Notes: generated from the letters alone by a model not told the origin. A DNA stretch of 5,547 bases from Gemmatimonadota bacterium (GCA_013002425.1 JABDJQ010000004.1:1-5547); one strand, 5' to 3'; shown: positions 1 through 5,509, numbered from the stretch's first letter. Program-made: numbers and translations.

Positions 1-356
1 ACCTTCCGCTCTGTGCGGAATTCCCGCCGAAAAAATTCTTCCCCTGCCGCTCGGACCGGAATTCGATCGCTCGCGCCATCCGGATCGGCAGTCGTTTCGC
101 CGCTCCCTCTTCTCTTCTCCCCTCCCCTCCGGATTCCTCACGCGCGAGGAAGTGCGGTTCCCCGGACCACGACGCCACTGACGAGCGCCCGGTCTTCAGC
201 TCCCCGCAGGCGGAGCCCCATTGGAGGGCAGGGGGTTCGGCAGACAGGTTTCGCGTTTCATGAGAGCAGGCCCGACAGGGCGACGCCGAGGAGAGGCTGA
301 AGTCCGGGCGCCCGCCACCCGACGCGACAGGCTCCGGGTATCCGTACGACGTTCTA
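1..356. other. Left-flank region without a convincing gene
   Basis: This stretch lies downstream of the DprE2-like gene and shows no recognisable protein or RNA gene. The plus-strand frame open to a stop near 300 encodes only Arg/Ser/Pro-rich low-complexity sequence and has no ribosome-binding site. On the minus strand one frame stays open across the region to the left edge; its possible starts are GTG at 178 and ATG at 79 (MARAIEFRSERQGKNFF...), but neither has a good Shine-Dalgarno sequence and the peptide resembles nothing I know. It could be the first codons of a gene continuing past the edge, or a chance open frame in GC-rich DNA. A 6-bp stem (4-9 with 15-20) has no T-run and is not a typical terminator. 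No terminator is evident after the dprE2 stop. Confidence 0.5.
103..130 (+). repeat. 28-nt homopyrimidine tract with 17-nt mirror repeat
   Basis: Every base from 103 to 130 is C or T on the plus strand. Positions 105-121 form a perfect mirror repeat centred on 113, with core CTCTTCTCTTCTC. Homopurine/homopyrimidine mirror repeats are the classical substrate for intramolecular triplex (H-DNA). The minus strand has two G4 runs, one G3 run and a terminal GG, so a two-layer quadruplex is also conceivable. The tract is seen directly in the sequence; any function is inference. Confidence 0.55.
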
Positions 357-1094
357 CTAGAAGTTGATCTTGCGCATGACGAAGCGCGGCAGCGTGCGGA
401 TGACGCGGAGGATGAGGCCCCAGATCGGGGGCGCGTAGACAACGGCCCTTTTCTTTTCGATCGCGCGGATCACGGTGCGGGCGACGGCGTCGGGATCGCC
501 GGCGAAAGGCGGCGAGGGGAGGCCGGCGGTCATGCCGGTCTTGACGAAGCCGGGTTTTACGTTCAGCACATGCAGGCCGGATGCGTGGAACTTGTGGTCG
601 AGCCCTTCGAGGTAGTGCGAGAGCCCGGCCTTGCTGGAGCCGTAGAGAATGACGGGTTTGCGACCGCGATCGCCGGCCACGGAGGAAAAAACGCAGAGCA
701 GTCCGCCGCCTCCGGCGATCAGGCGTTTGCGAGCGTTTTCGCAGAAGAGCACGGTGTTCGTATAGTTCACGGTCATGAGCCGCGCAAGAAACGCGGGGTC
801 CTGTTCGAGCTTGTCCTGCGTGTTGAAGAATCCGGCGGTCACAATTACACCGTCGAGTTTGCCGAGCGCCTTCTCGGCGGCGTCGAGCGCGGCGTCGAAC
901 ATTTCGGGCGCTTCGAAGTCGAGCGCGCCGAACCCGGCAACGCGACTGTCGGATCGCGCGCGCAGGTCCGCGGCCGCGAGCTCCAGGTCGCCGATATCGC
1001 GTCCCCACAGATACAACTGATCGCCGCGCTCTGCGAGCGCCCGCGCGAGCGAACGCCCCATCCCTTTCGTTGCCCCCACGATCGCGATTCTCAC
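357..1094 (-). CDS. dprE2: DprE2-like short-chain dehydrogenase (keto-arabinose reductase)
   Basis: This is a 245-aa classical SDR, read from GTG at 1094 to TAG at 357. The likely role is NAD(P)H-dependent reduction of polyprenylphosphoryl-2-keto-erythro-pentofuranose to polyprenylphosphoryl-D-arabinofuranose on the inner face of the membrane. Visible motifs are the Gly-rich loop G7xxxG11xG13 (GATKGMG), a basic Arg after beta-2 (GRD, residues 31-33, suggesting NADPH), catalytic Asn110, Ser138, Tyr151 and Lys155 (YGSSK), and PG at 181-182. The tail (IRTLPRFVMRKINF) closely follows the mycobacterial DprE2 ending as I remember it (LRHIPRSIFRKLPI), which separates it from generic SDRs. The start at 1094 is chosen because the SDR fold begins there, GGGAG lies 7 nt upstream, and GTGA overlaps the dprE1 stop by 4 nt. 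The frame remains open to 1235, but that extension lies inside dprE1 and adds no domain. The family is secure; the exact substrate depends on the pairing with dprE1. Confidence 0.88.
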   Translation of the reverse strand: MRIAIVGATKGMGRSLARALAERGDQLYLWGRDIGDLELAAADLRARSDSRVAGFGALDFEAPEMFDAALDAAEKALGKLDGVIVTAGFFNTQDKLEQDPAFLARLMTVNYTNTVLFCENARKRLIAGGGGLLCVFSSVAGDRGRKPVILYGSSKAGLSHYLEGLDHKFHASGLHVLNVKPGFVKTGMTAGLPSPPFAGDPDAVARTVIRAIEKKRAVVYAPPIWGLILRVIRTLPRFVMRKINF

Positions 1095-2482
1095 GGCTTG
1101 TCTCCCATCAGTCGCACGGATTGCGCGCTTCGTATGCGCGCCCCCGGATTCCATTTCTCGCGTACCTCTTTCCACTCGTCGAGGCGCGATTCCATGGCGA
1201 TGAAGTGTTCGGCGCGCATGAACGCGTCTTTGCACAGGTACACGCGGCCGCCTTCGTCGATCACGAGCTCGTTCAGGCGATCCACGAGTTCGCGCGTATT
1301 ATCGCGCACCGCGATGTCGAGTGCGATGGAAATCCCCGGCATCGGGAACGAAAGCAACCCGTCGCCCTCGGCCCCGCAATCCTTGATCACCGACAGGAAC
1401 GACGATCCGCCGAGACGCGTGAGCAGTTCGAGAAAACGTTTCGCGGAACCGGGGCGCTCCTTTTCGGGAAGCACGCACTGGTACTGCGTGAATCCGCGCG
1501 GTCCGTAAATGCGATTCCAGTCGATGATCGCGTCGAGCGGATAGAAAAACGTGTCCGGGTGAACGATCCCGCGCGTGCTGCGAAAAACATGCTTTCCATA
1601 ATAGAGCGTGTTGAAGGCGCGCACCGTGAGCGGATTCAGCACGAACTCGGGAAACACGAACGGAATGCCGATGCGTTTTTTGCGCGGCGGCGGATGGCTC
1701 GGCGCCTCGTCGGGTTTCGCCCATCGCCCGCGCATCAGAATGCCGCGGCCCATGTTCTTTCCGCGCGCGAGGCAGTCGATCCAGCCGACGGTGTACGGCC
1801 ACTCCTCGGCGCTCGCCTGCAGCCCGGCCATGAACGCGTCGAGGTTGTCGATCTTCTCGGTCTCCTGAAGAATCCAGGGGCTCGCGATGCGTTTCATCGT
1901 GAACGTGACTTCGAGAATGTGTCCCGTAAGGCCCATGCCCCCGATCGTGGCCAGAAAGAGATCCGCGTTTTCGTCACGCGAGCAGCTTACGATGCGCCCG
2001 TCCGCCAGTCGCATCGTGAGCGCGAGCACGTGCTGCCCGAAGCAGCCCGCGACGTGATGATTCTTGCCGTGCACGTCGCCGGCGACCATGCCGCCGAGAG
2101 TCACGAACTGCGTGCCGGGCGAAACGGGCGTGAACCAGCCGCGGCGCAGGTAGAGTTCGTTCAAAGCCTTGAGCGAGAGCCCGGCTTCCGCGCGAAGGAT
2201 GCCCGTTTCGCGATCGAACGACAGAATGCGGTCCGCGAGCGGAGTCGCGACGACGACCGGTTCCGACGCCGGCGGAATCGCCGAGTCGCCGTACGATCGC
2301 CCGAGGCCGCGGAAGAGCACCGCGCCTTCGGACGCCTCCCGCAGTTCCGCGGAGAACTCCTCGCGCCCGGGCGCGAACTGGCGCCCCCACCCCGCGATTC
2401 GGCCGCGTGCGTGACGCGGCGGACTCTCGTTGTTTTCCGGCTTGTCGCTCAAGAATGCACTCTCCGTCGTTCCGGTCAGCAC
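1091..2482 (-). CDS. dprE1: DprE1-like FAD-dependent decaprenylphosphoryl-ribose 2-oxidase
   Basis: A 463-aa flavoprotein of the VAO/PCMH (FAD_binding_4) superfamily, near the 461 aa of M. tuberculosis DprE1. The expected reaction is FAD-dependent oxidation of the ribose C2' hydroxyl of polyprenylphosphoryl-ribose, the first half of epimerisation to D-arabinose. The N-terminal half holds the FAD-binding signatures GRSYGD (61-66), PGTQFVTLGG (122-131) and DVHGKNHH (136-143). The C-terminal half holds the substrate domain with DWNRIYGPRGFTQYQ (321-335), SFLSVIKDCG (361-370), SFPMPG (378-383) and YLCKDA (415-420). By comparison with remembered mycobacterial DprE1, Tyr60, His132, Lys134, Lys367 and Lys418 have counterparts, whereas Cys387 is Ala. 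Start: GTG at 2482 lacks a Shine-Dalgarno sequence; TTG at 2452 (453 aa) has GGAGAG 7 nt upstream and may be the real start, and both precede the conserved GWGR. It overlaps dprE2 by 4 nt. A distant sugar or alditol oxidase is the alternative, but the DprE2 neighbour makes that unlikely. Confidence 0.9.
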   Translation of the reverse strand: MLTGTTESAFLSDKPENNESPPRHARGRIAGWGRQFAPGREEFSAELREASEGAVLFRGLGRSYGDSAIPPASEPVVVATPLADRILSFDRETGILRAEAGLSLKALNELYLRRGWFTPVSPGTQFVTLGGMVAGDVHGKNHHVAGCFGQHVLALTMRLADGRIVSCSRDENADLFLATIGGMGLTGHILEVTFTMKRIASPWILQETEKIDNLDAFMAGLQASAEEWPYTVGWIDCLARGKNMGRGILMRGRWAKPDEAPSHPPPRKKRIGIPFVFPEFVLNPLTVRAFNTLYYGKHVFRSTRGIVHPDTFFYPLDAIIDWNRIYGPRGFTQYQCVLPEKERPGSAKRFLELLTRLGGSSFLSVIKDCGAEGDGLLSFPMPGISIALDIAVRDNTRELVDRLNELVIDEGGRVYLCKDAFMRAEHFIAMESRLDEWKEVREKWNPGARIRSAQSVRLMGDKP

Positions 2483-2491
2483 ACCGGGAGA

Positions 2492-2519
2492 GCCGGCGCG
2501 GTTCGATTCTCGTGCCGGC
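2492..2519 (-). other. GC-rich stem-loop upstream of dprE1
   Basis: Positions 2492-2500 (GCCGGCGCG) face 2511-2519 (CGTGCCGGC) around a 10-nt loop. In the minus-strand transcript this gives six consecutive G:C pairs, one A-C mismatch and two more pairs. It ends 10 nt upstream of the GTG at 2482 and 40 nt upstream of the alternative TTG at 2452. With no U-tract it is not a standard intrinsic terminator. It could shape translation of dprE1, or be chance in GC-rich DNA. Confidence 0.35.
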
Positions 2520-2583
2520 GCCCGCGGACGATGGCGGCTACACGGGGAGGATCGGCCGAAAGAGCCGTTTTCGCAAGGACGTT

Positions 2584-2622
2584 ATCGGGAATCGTCGCCG
2601 GGAATGGTCGCACGAAATCGTC
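2584..2622. repeat. Three degenerate 13-nt tandem repeats
   Basis: Three adjoining 13-nt units occur: ATCGGGAATCGTC (2584-2596), GCCGGGAATGGTC (2597-2609) and GCACGAAATCGTC (2610-2622). Neighbouring units agree at 10 and 9 of 13 positions, with a shared core close to CGGGAATCGTC. They fill part of the spacer upstream of dprE1. Regular phasing in a non-coding gap resembles operator iterons, but three weak copies are also compatible with chance. Confidence 0.4.
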
Positions 2623-2627
2623 ATTCG

Positions 2628-2637
2628 CCCCCCCCCC
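2628..2637 (+). repeat. C10 homopolymer (G10 in the transcript)
   Basis: Ten consecutive C on the plus strand, beginning 7 nt beyond the photolyase stop codon in transcript direction. Runs of this length are prone to slippage and to sequencing error. It lies outside both neighbouring reading frames, so a length change would not alter either protein. Confidence 0.8.
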
Positions 2638-2644
2638 GCCGCTC

Positions 2645-4255
2645 TCAGTCGAGATCTTCGGGCGTGACCGGTTCGCCCTTCGCGAGTCGAGCGCGCACCG
2701 TTTCGAAAACGCGCGCGTCCTCCTTCTTCTTCTCCGCGGATCTCTTGCGCAGGGAGGCCATGGCCTGCCCGACGCGGTGATTCCCGGACAGCAGCTTCTC
2801 CTTGCGCGCGAGAAACGCCCAGTAGAGACGCGTGATCGGGCAGTTCTTCTTCGGATGAAACGTGCACTCCCCGCAGTAGTCGCTCATGCGGTCGATGTAG
2901 GCGGCGCCCGAGACGTAGGGTTTCGTCGTCATGATGTCGCCGGCGGCGAAAAGGCCCATGCCGAGCACGTTCGGTTCGACGACCCAGTCGTAGGCGTCGT
3001 GATAGGCGACCCAGAACCAGTCCGTGAGCGCGCGCGGCGTCAAGTCGAGCAGCGTGCCGAGGTTCGAGAGGATCATGAGACGCGTGATGTGATGGGAATA
3101 CGCTTCGTCCCAGACGCTTTCGACGACCGTGTCGAGGCAGCGGAGTCCGGACTTCGTGTCCCAGAACGCGGCAGGGAGTTCGGTCCGTCCGCGCAGAAAG
3201 GACGGGGTCGCGTCGCCGGCGCCGTTTACGGGAACGGTGCGACCGTCGAGACTGCGAAAGCCGTCGGTCGCGACATGCACGTGGCGCACGAACTCGCGCC
3301 ACCCGATCACCTGGCGCACGAAACCCTCTTTGCTCGCGAGCGGGATGTCGAGCGCGAGCACGTCGTCGACGACCTGCTTCGGCAGCAGCCGGTGCACGTT
3401 GATCAGGTGCGAAACGCGCGTGTGAAAGAGATTGCGCGAGGCGGTCGACATCGCGTCTTCGTACGGGCCGAAGTGCTCCATGCACGACTCGCGCGCCCAG
3501 CGCCACATGCGGAGCGCGTCTCGATGATTCGCGGGGAGCGACGACAGGTCGAGCTTGCCCGGGTGGTCCGCGAACTTCTCCTCGACGAGTGCGCCGACCT
3601 CCTTCGTGATCGCGTCCGGCCGGAAGGACGGCAGGTCGGGCGCGGCGGGTTTCCCTTTCCAGGGATTTCGATTGTCGGCGTCGTGGCTGTACTTCCCGCC
3701 GACCGGCTTGTCATCGTCCATCAGAATGCCCGTGTCGTTTCTGACGATCTTGTAAAAGCGGTCCATGCGCCAGGGCGGCCCGTTCGGCGCAGCGCGTTCG
3801 AACTGTTCCGCGGTCGTGAGCCATCCTTCGTGCTCGATGCACTCGAGCGCGCCCGACTCGAACAGCGGCGCGAGCTCTTCCCGCAGTTCACGCTCGGCCG
3901 GCTCCATGACCCGGATCGTGCCGAGCTCCTTCGTGAGTGCGGCAAGAACGTCCGCATAGCCGCCCGCGGTCGCCTCGTAGCGGACGGCGATTCCCTTTGC
4001 GGCGCACTCGACAGCGAAGTGGCGCATGTTCGCAAGGACGAGCGCGAGCTTCTGCTTGTGGTAAGGGCGCCGCTTCGCCTTCGCCACGCTCTCGACGAGC
4101 ACGACGCCGAGCTCTTCACGGTCCTCGCGCGCGAGGGGGCCGAGCGCGAGCGTCAGCTGATCGTACGGCACATAGATCCAGCGGCGGCTCTTGAGGGGCC
4201 TCGATTTCGTCGTCGCGAGCCCCGTGTCATTCAGGGCGCCCCGAAAAGTTCGCAT
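2645..4255 (-). CDS. phrB: Cryptochrome/photolyase-related protein, FeS-BCP (6-4) photolyase type
   Basis: A 536-aa protein of the deoxyribodipyrimidine photolyase-related (DPRP/FeS-BCP) family, near the usual 500-520 aa. Members bind FAD, a ribityllumazine antenna and a [4Fe-4S] cluster and repair (6-4) photoproducts with blue light; some act as photoreceptors. The N-terminal Rossmann-like antenna domain spans roughly 24-150 (RRWIYVPYDQL). The linker carries MDRFYK (164-169) and the family block ILMDDDKPVGGKYSHDADNR (177-196). The helical FAD domain follows, with QVIGWREFVR (315-324) and YSHHITRLM (386-394), whose His pair is typical of the family. Four cysteines for the cluster are visible at 373, 461, 464 and 472 (CGECTFHPKKNC). 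The ATG at 4255 has AGAGGA 4 nt upstream. It is first in the minus-strand block before dprE1/dprE2 and divergent from the 4424 gene. The family is secure; repair enzyme versus light sensor cannot be decided here. Confidence 0.93.
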   Translation of the reverse strand: MRTFRGALNDTGLATTKSRPLKSRRWIYVPYDQLTLALGPLAREDREELGVVLVESVAKAKRRPYHKQKLALVLANMRHFAVECAAKGIAVRYEATAGGYADVLAALTKELGTIRVMEPAERELREELAPLFESGALECIEHEGWLTTAEQFERAAPNGPPWRMDRFYKIVRNDTGILMDDDKPVGGKYSHDADNRNPWKGKPAAPDLPSFRPDAITKEVGALVEEKFADHPGKLDLSSLPANHRDALRMWRWARESCMEHFGPYEDAMSTASRNLFHTRVSHLINVHRLLPKQVVDDVLALDIPLASKEGFVRQVIGWREFVRHVHVATDGFRSLDGRTVPVNGAGDATPSFLRGRTELPAAFWDTKSGLRCLDTVVESVWDEAYSHHITRLMILSNLGTLLDLTPRALTDWFWVAYHDAYDWVVEPNVLGMGLFAAGDIMTTKPYVSGAAYIDRMSDYCGECTFHPKKNCPITRLYWAFLARKEKLLSGNHRVGQAMASLRKRSAEKKKEDARVFETVRARLAKGEPVTPEDLD

Positions 4256-4278
4256 GTGTTCCTCTTTGTTCCGTTGCG

Positions 4279-4307
4279 GTGATTCTCCAGCGGCGACTCT
4301 CTATACT
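4279..4307 (+). promoter_or_regulatory. Possible promoter of the 4424 gene
   Basis: TATACT at 4302-4307 matches the sigma-70 -10 consensus at 5 of 6 positions. A weak -35 (GTGATT, 4279-4284, 3 of 6) lies 17 nt upstream. Transcription would begin near 4314, leaving a leader of about 110 nt before the GTG at 4424. The reverse strand over the same bases (TAGTAT) could serve the photolyase, but I found no good -35 for it. Confidence 0.3.
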
Positions 4308-4412
4308 AGACGGTATGGGATCTCTACGCGACTTTCCGAAGCTACGGGGGTACGCAGGCCGGGGCCGAAACCCGCAACGAAAAGTTTTTGGTATGGTGAG
4401 GGCGGGATCATC

Positions 4413-4420
4413 AAGGAGGA
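4413..4420 (+). promoter_or_regulatory. Strong ribosome-binding site for the 4424 gene
   Basis: AAGGAGGA is a near-perfect Shine-Dalgarno sequence ending 3 nt before GTG at 4424, giving 5 nt between its AGGAG core and the start. It decides the start codon and the frame against an overlapping plus-strand frame that runs from 4279 to 4698. Confidence 0.75.
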
Positions 4421-4423
4421 GCC

Positions 4424-4858
4424 GTGAGCAGCCGTTTCGCAGCAGCGCTGGAGGCGATCGTATCGAACTGGGAGGAGGCCGCGGAGTCTTCGGCCGTTCT
4501 GAGCGTGAACCGCAAGATGGGGATTCTCGAGGGGGACGAGGATGCGCTGCTCGACGTCGTGCGCGCGCTGCTGGATCGCTTTCGGGCGGGCGGCGCGGCT
4601 ACGAGTCGCGGCGTCGAGATCCAGGCGTTTCGGCGGGCGGATCAGGTGCTGCTGATCGTTTCGCGCGAGGGCGGAAACGTGCATGCGTCGGATGGTGAAA
4701 CGCCGAACGGGCCCGGCGTTGAAACCGGTGGCCCTGTCTGGAGCGACGACGTACTTCCTGCAGGCGTGCGCCTCGATCTCGACGCGATCGGCGCCCGCGT
4801 GCACTGGACGCGCGAAGGGAACGACCGCCTGCAGTGCATGGTGAAGCTCGGGCGCTGA
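4424..4858 (+). CDS. Hypothetical protein resembling a degenerate stand-alone HATPase_c domain
   Basis: A 144-aa soluble protein from GTG at 4424, supported by the strong ribosome-binding site, to TGA at 4856-4858. I do not recognise a named family. Its layout follows a histidine-kinase ATPase domain: residues 35-53 (EGDEDALLDVVRALLDRF) resemble the N-box helix, 64-80 (VEIQAFRRADQVLLIVS) the following beta hairpin, and 119-143 (LDAIGARVHWTREGN, then LQCMVKLG) the closing helix-strand-strand of the fold. The key residues are missing: the N-box Asn is not in place and the DxGxG box is replaced by SREGG (80-84). About 35 Gly/Pro-rich residues (84-117) replace the ATP lid. There is no HisKA, receiver, membrane or signal sequence. 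It may be a non-catalytic regulatory or partner-binding relic, or an unrelated alpha/beta protein. It lies between the divergent photolyase and the convergent marC. The coding call is firm; the domain call is tentative. Confidence 0.75.
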   Translation: MSSRFAAALEAIVSNWEEAAESSAVLSVNRKMGILEGDEDALLDVVRALLDRFRAGGAATSRGVEIQAFRRADQVLLIVSREGGNVHASDGETPNGPGVETGGPVWSDDVLPAGVRLDLDAIGARVHWTREGNDRLQCMVKLGR

Positions 4859-4870
4859 CATGCGACAGGA

Positions 4871-5482
4871 TTATTGCAGGCCGAAGTAGCCTCGAATGCC
4901 GGTCAGCGTATTGGCGGTTGCCACTGAAGCCAGAATCAGGCCCATGACCCTGCTGACGACACTCGCGCCCGCGCTGCCGATCAGGCGATGGATTCCGCTC
5001 GCCGCGAGCATGAAGAGGAGGGTCACGAAGATAACGGACAGCATGACGAGCGAAGTCTGCACCTGCTGCCAGAGATCGAACTTCGCGTTCTCGGTCATCA
5101 GCACCGCGGCAAGCATCGCTCCCGGGCCGGCAATGGAGGGTACGGCCAGCGGAAAAATCGCGGTCTCCTCATGCCCCTCGACCATTCGTGTCTCCTCCTC
5201 GGGTTTGCTCTCGCCGAAAATCATGGAAAGCGCGAACAGAAAAAGCACGATTCCGCCCGATATCTGAAAGGCCGCGAGCGGTATGGACATCGCGTTCAGG
5301 ATCAGCTCGCCCACGGCCACGAAGAAGACGAGCACCGCCGCCGAAACCGCCGCAGCGATCAGCGCGATTCTGCGCGTGTCCTTCGCTTCATATCCGCGCG
5401 TGACCGCGATGAACACGGGCACCGTTCCTATCGGGTCGATGACCGCAAAAAAGAGGATGAATGTCGCAACGAGATCAATCAT
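4871..5482 (-). CDS. marC: MarC family integral membrane protein
   Basis: A 203-aa inner-membrane protein of the MarC (UPF0056, NAAT transporter) family, about the usual 200-220 aa. Six hydrophobic segments lie at roughly 4-26, 38-60, 67-89, 108-129, 141-162 and 175-197. Family signatures are VIDPIGTVPVF (14-24) in the first helix and PLAVPSIAGPGA (111-122) in the fourth, whose symmetry is typical of this two-fold repeated fold. A charged loop (ESKPEEETRMVEGHEE, 91-106) separates the halves. The founding E. coli MarC was once linked to multiple antibiotic resistance, a link later withdrawn; some homologues are reported as amino-acid transporters, so the substrate here is unknown. The ATG at 5482 is preceded by GGGGGA within a hairpin loop. 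It ends 12 bp from the convergent 4424 gene, with no terminator visible between them. Confidence 0.9.
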   Translation of the reverse strand: MIDLVATFILFFAVIDPIGTVPVFIAVTRGYEAKDTRRIALIAAAVSAAVLVFFVAVGELILNAMSIPLAAFQISGGIVLFLFALSMIFGESKPEEETRMVEGHEETAIFPLAVPSIAGPGAMLAAVLMTENAKFDLWQQVQTSLVMLSVIFVTLLFMLAASGIHRLIGSAGASVVSRVMGLILASVATANTLTGIRGYFGLQ

Positions 5483-5483
5483 T

Positions 5484-5509
5484 CGAATCCCCCGGCAGAT
5501 TCGGGAATC
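5484..5509 (-). promoter_or_regulatory. Hairpin presenting the marC ribosome-binding site
   Basis: In the minus-strand transcript CGAATC (5503-5498) can pair with GATTCG (5489-5484) around the loop TGCCGGGG, and the start codon begins one base after the stem. The purine-rich GGGG of the presumed Shine-Dalgarno sequence sits in the loop and its last bases in the stem. An upstream GATTC (5509-5505) can pair instead with GAATC (5502-5498), so two alternative pairings exist. This might tune marC translation; the pairing is visible, the function is inferred. Confidence 0.35.

Larger units (their letters stand above)
2483..2644. other. Photolyase-dprE1 intergenic region
   Basis: This 162-bp spacer separates the photolyase stop from the dprE1 start. 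In transcript order (minus strand) it holds a run of ten G, three degenerate 13-nt tandem repeats, about 60 nt of plain sequence, and a GC-rich stem-loop ending 10 nt before the GTG start. No convincing -35/-10 pair was found, although GATAAC just after the repeats is a weak -10 candidate. There is no U-run terminator. The spacer is long for a tight operon, so dprE1 may have its own promoter or leader control; read-through from the photolyase is equally possible. Confidence 0.45.
4256..4423. other. Divergent intergenic region
   Basis: This 168-bp region separates the photolyase (leftward) from the 4424 gene (rightward) and must hold the promoter of at least one of them. It contains the sole good -10-like hexamer (TATACT, 4302-4307), read as TAGTAT (4308-4303) on the other strand. 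GGTATGG occurs twice (4312-4318 and 4390-4396). No SOS box, riboswitch or intrinsic terminator was recognised. No small gene with its own ribosome-binding site was found. Confidence 0.5.

Noticed and set aside
4..20. TTCCGC/GCGGAA stem-loop as an intrinsic terminator
   Set aside because: The stem is only 6 bp and neither strand has a T-run after it.
290..315. GTCCGGGC-like bases suggesting RNase P RNA
   Set aside because: Only a short match to the conserved core is present; the preceding GAGGAAA, the partner core region and the required length are missing.
1095..1235. N-terminal extension of the DprE2-like protein to a start at 1235
   Set aside because: The extra 47 residues lie wholly within dprE1, are Arg-rich without a domain, and the Rossmann strand begins at the GTG at 1094, which has its own Shine-Dalgarno sequence.
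2498..2516. GGTTCGATTC resembling a tRNA T-arm
   Set aside because: The flanking bases do not form a 5-bp T-stem, and no acceptor, D or anticodon arm can be built around it.
2538..2625. A 28-codon minus-strand frame beginning just after the G10 run (MTISCDHSRRRF...)
   Set aside because: The G-run only mimics a ribosome-binding site. The peptide is Arg-rich and is the tail of a longer shadow frame opposite no motif; no independent support.
2628..2660. A frameshift of the photolyase caused by the C10 run
   Set aside because: The photolyase stop codon lies before the run in reading direction and the protein has full family length, so the run cannot truncate it.
1070..4282. A 1070-codon plus-strand open frame antisense to both the photolyase and dprE1
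   Set aside because: It is codon-aligned opposite both genes, so its lack of stops only means those genes avoid TTA, CTA and TCA codons, as expected at high GC. Its Arg/His/Val/Glu-rich product resembles no protein, and the minus-strand products carry clear family motifs.
4279..4698. Plus-strand frame overlapping the 4424 gene
   Set aside because: It has no ribosome-binding site and an Arg/Gly-rich low-quality product, whereas the 4424 frame has a strong Shine-Dalgarno sequence and a protein-like composition.
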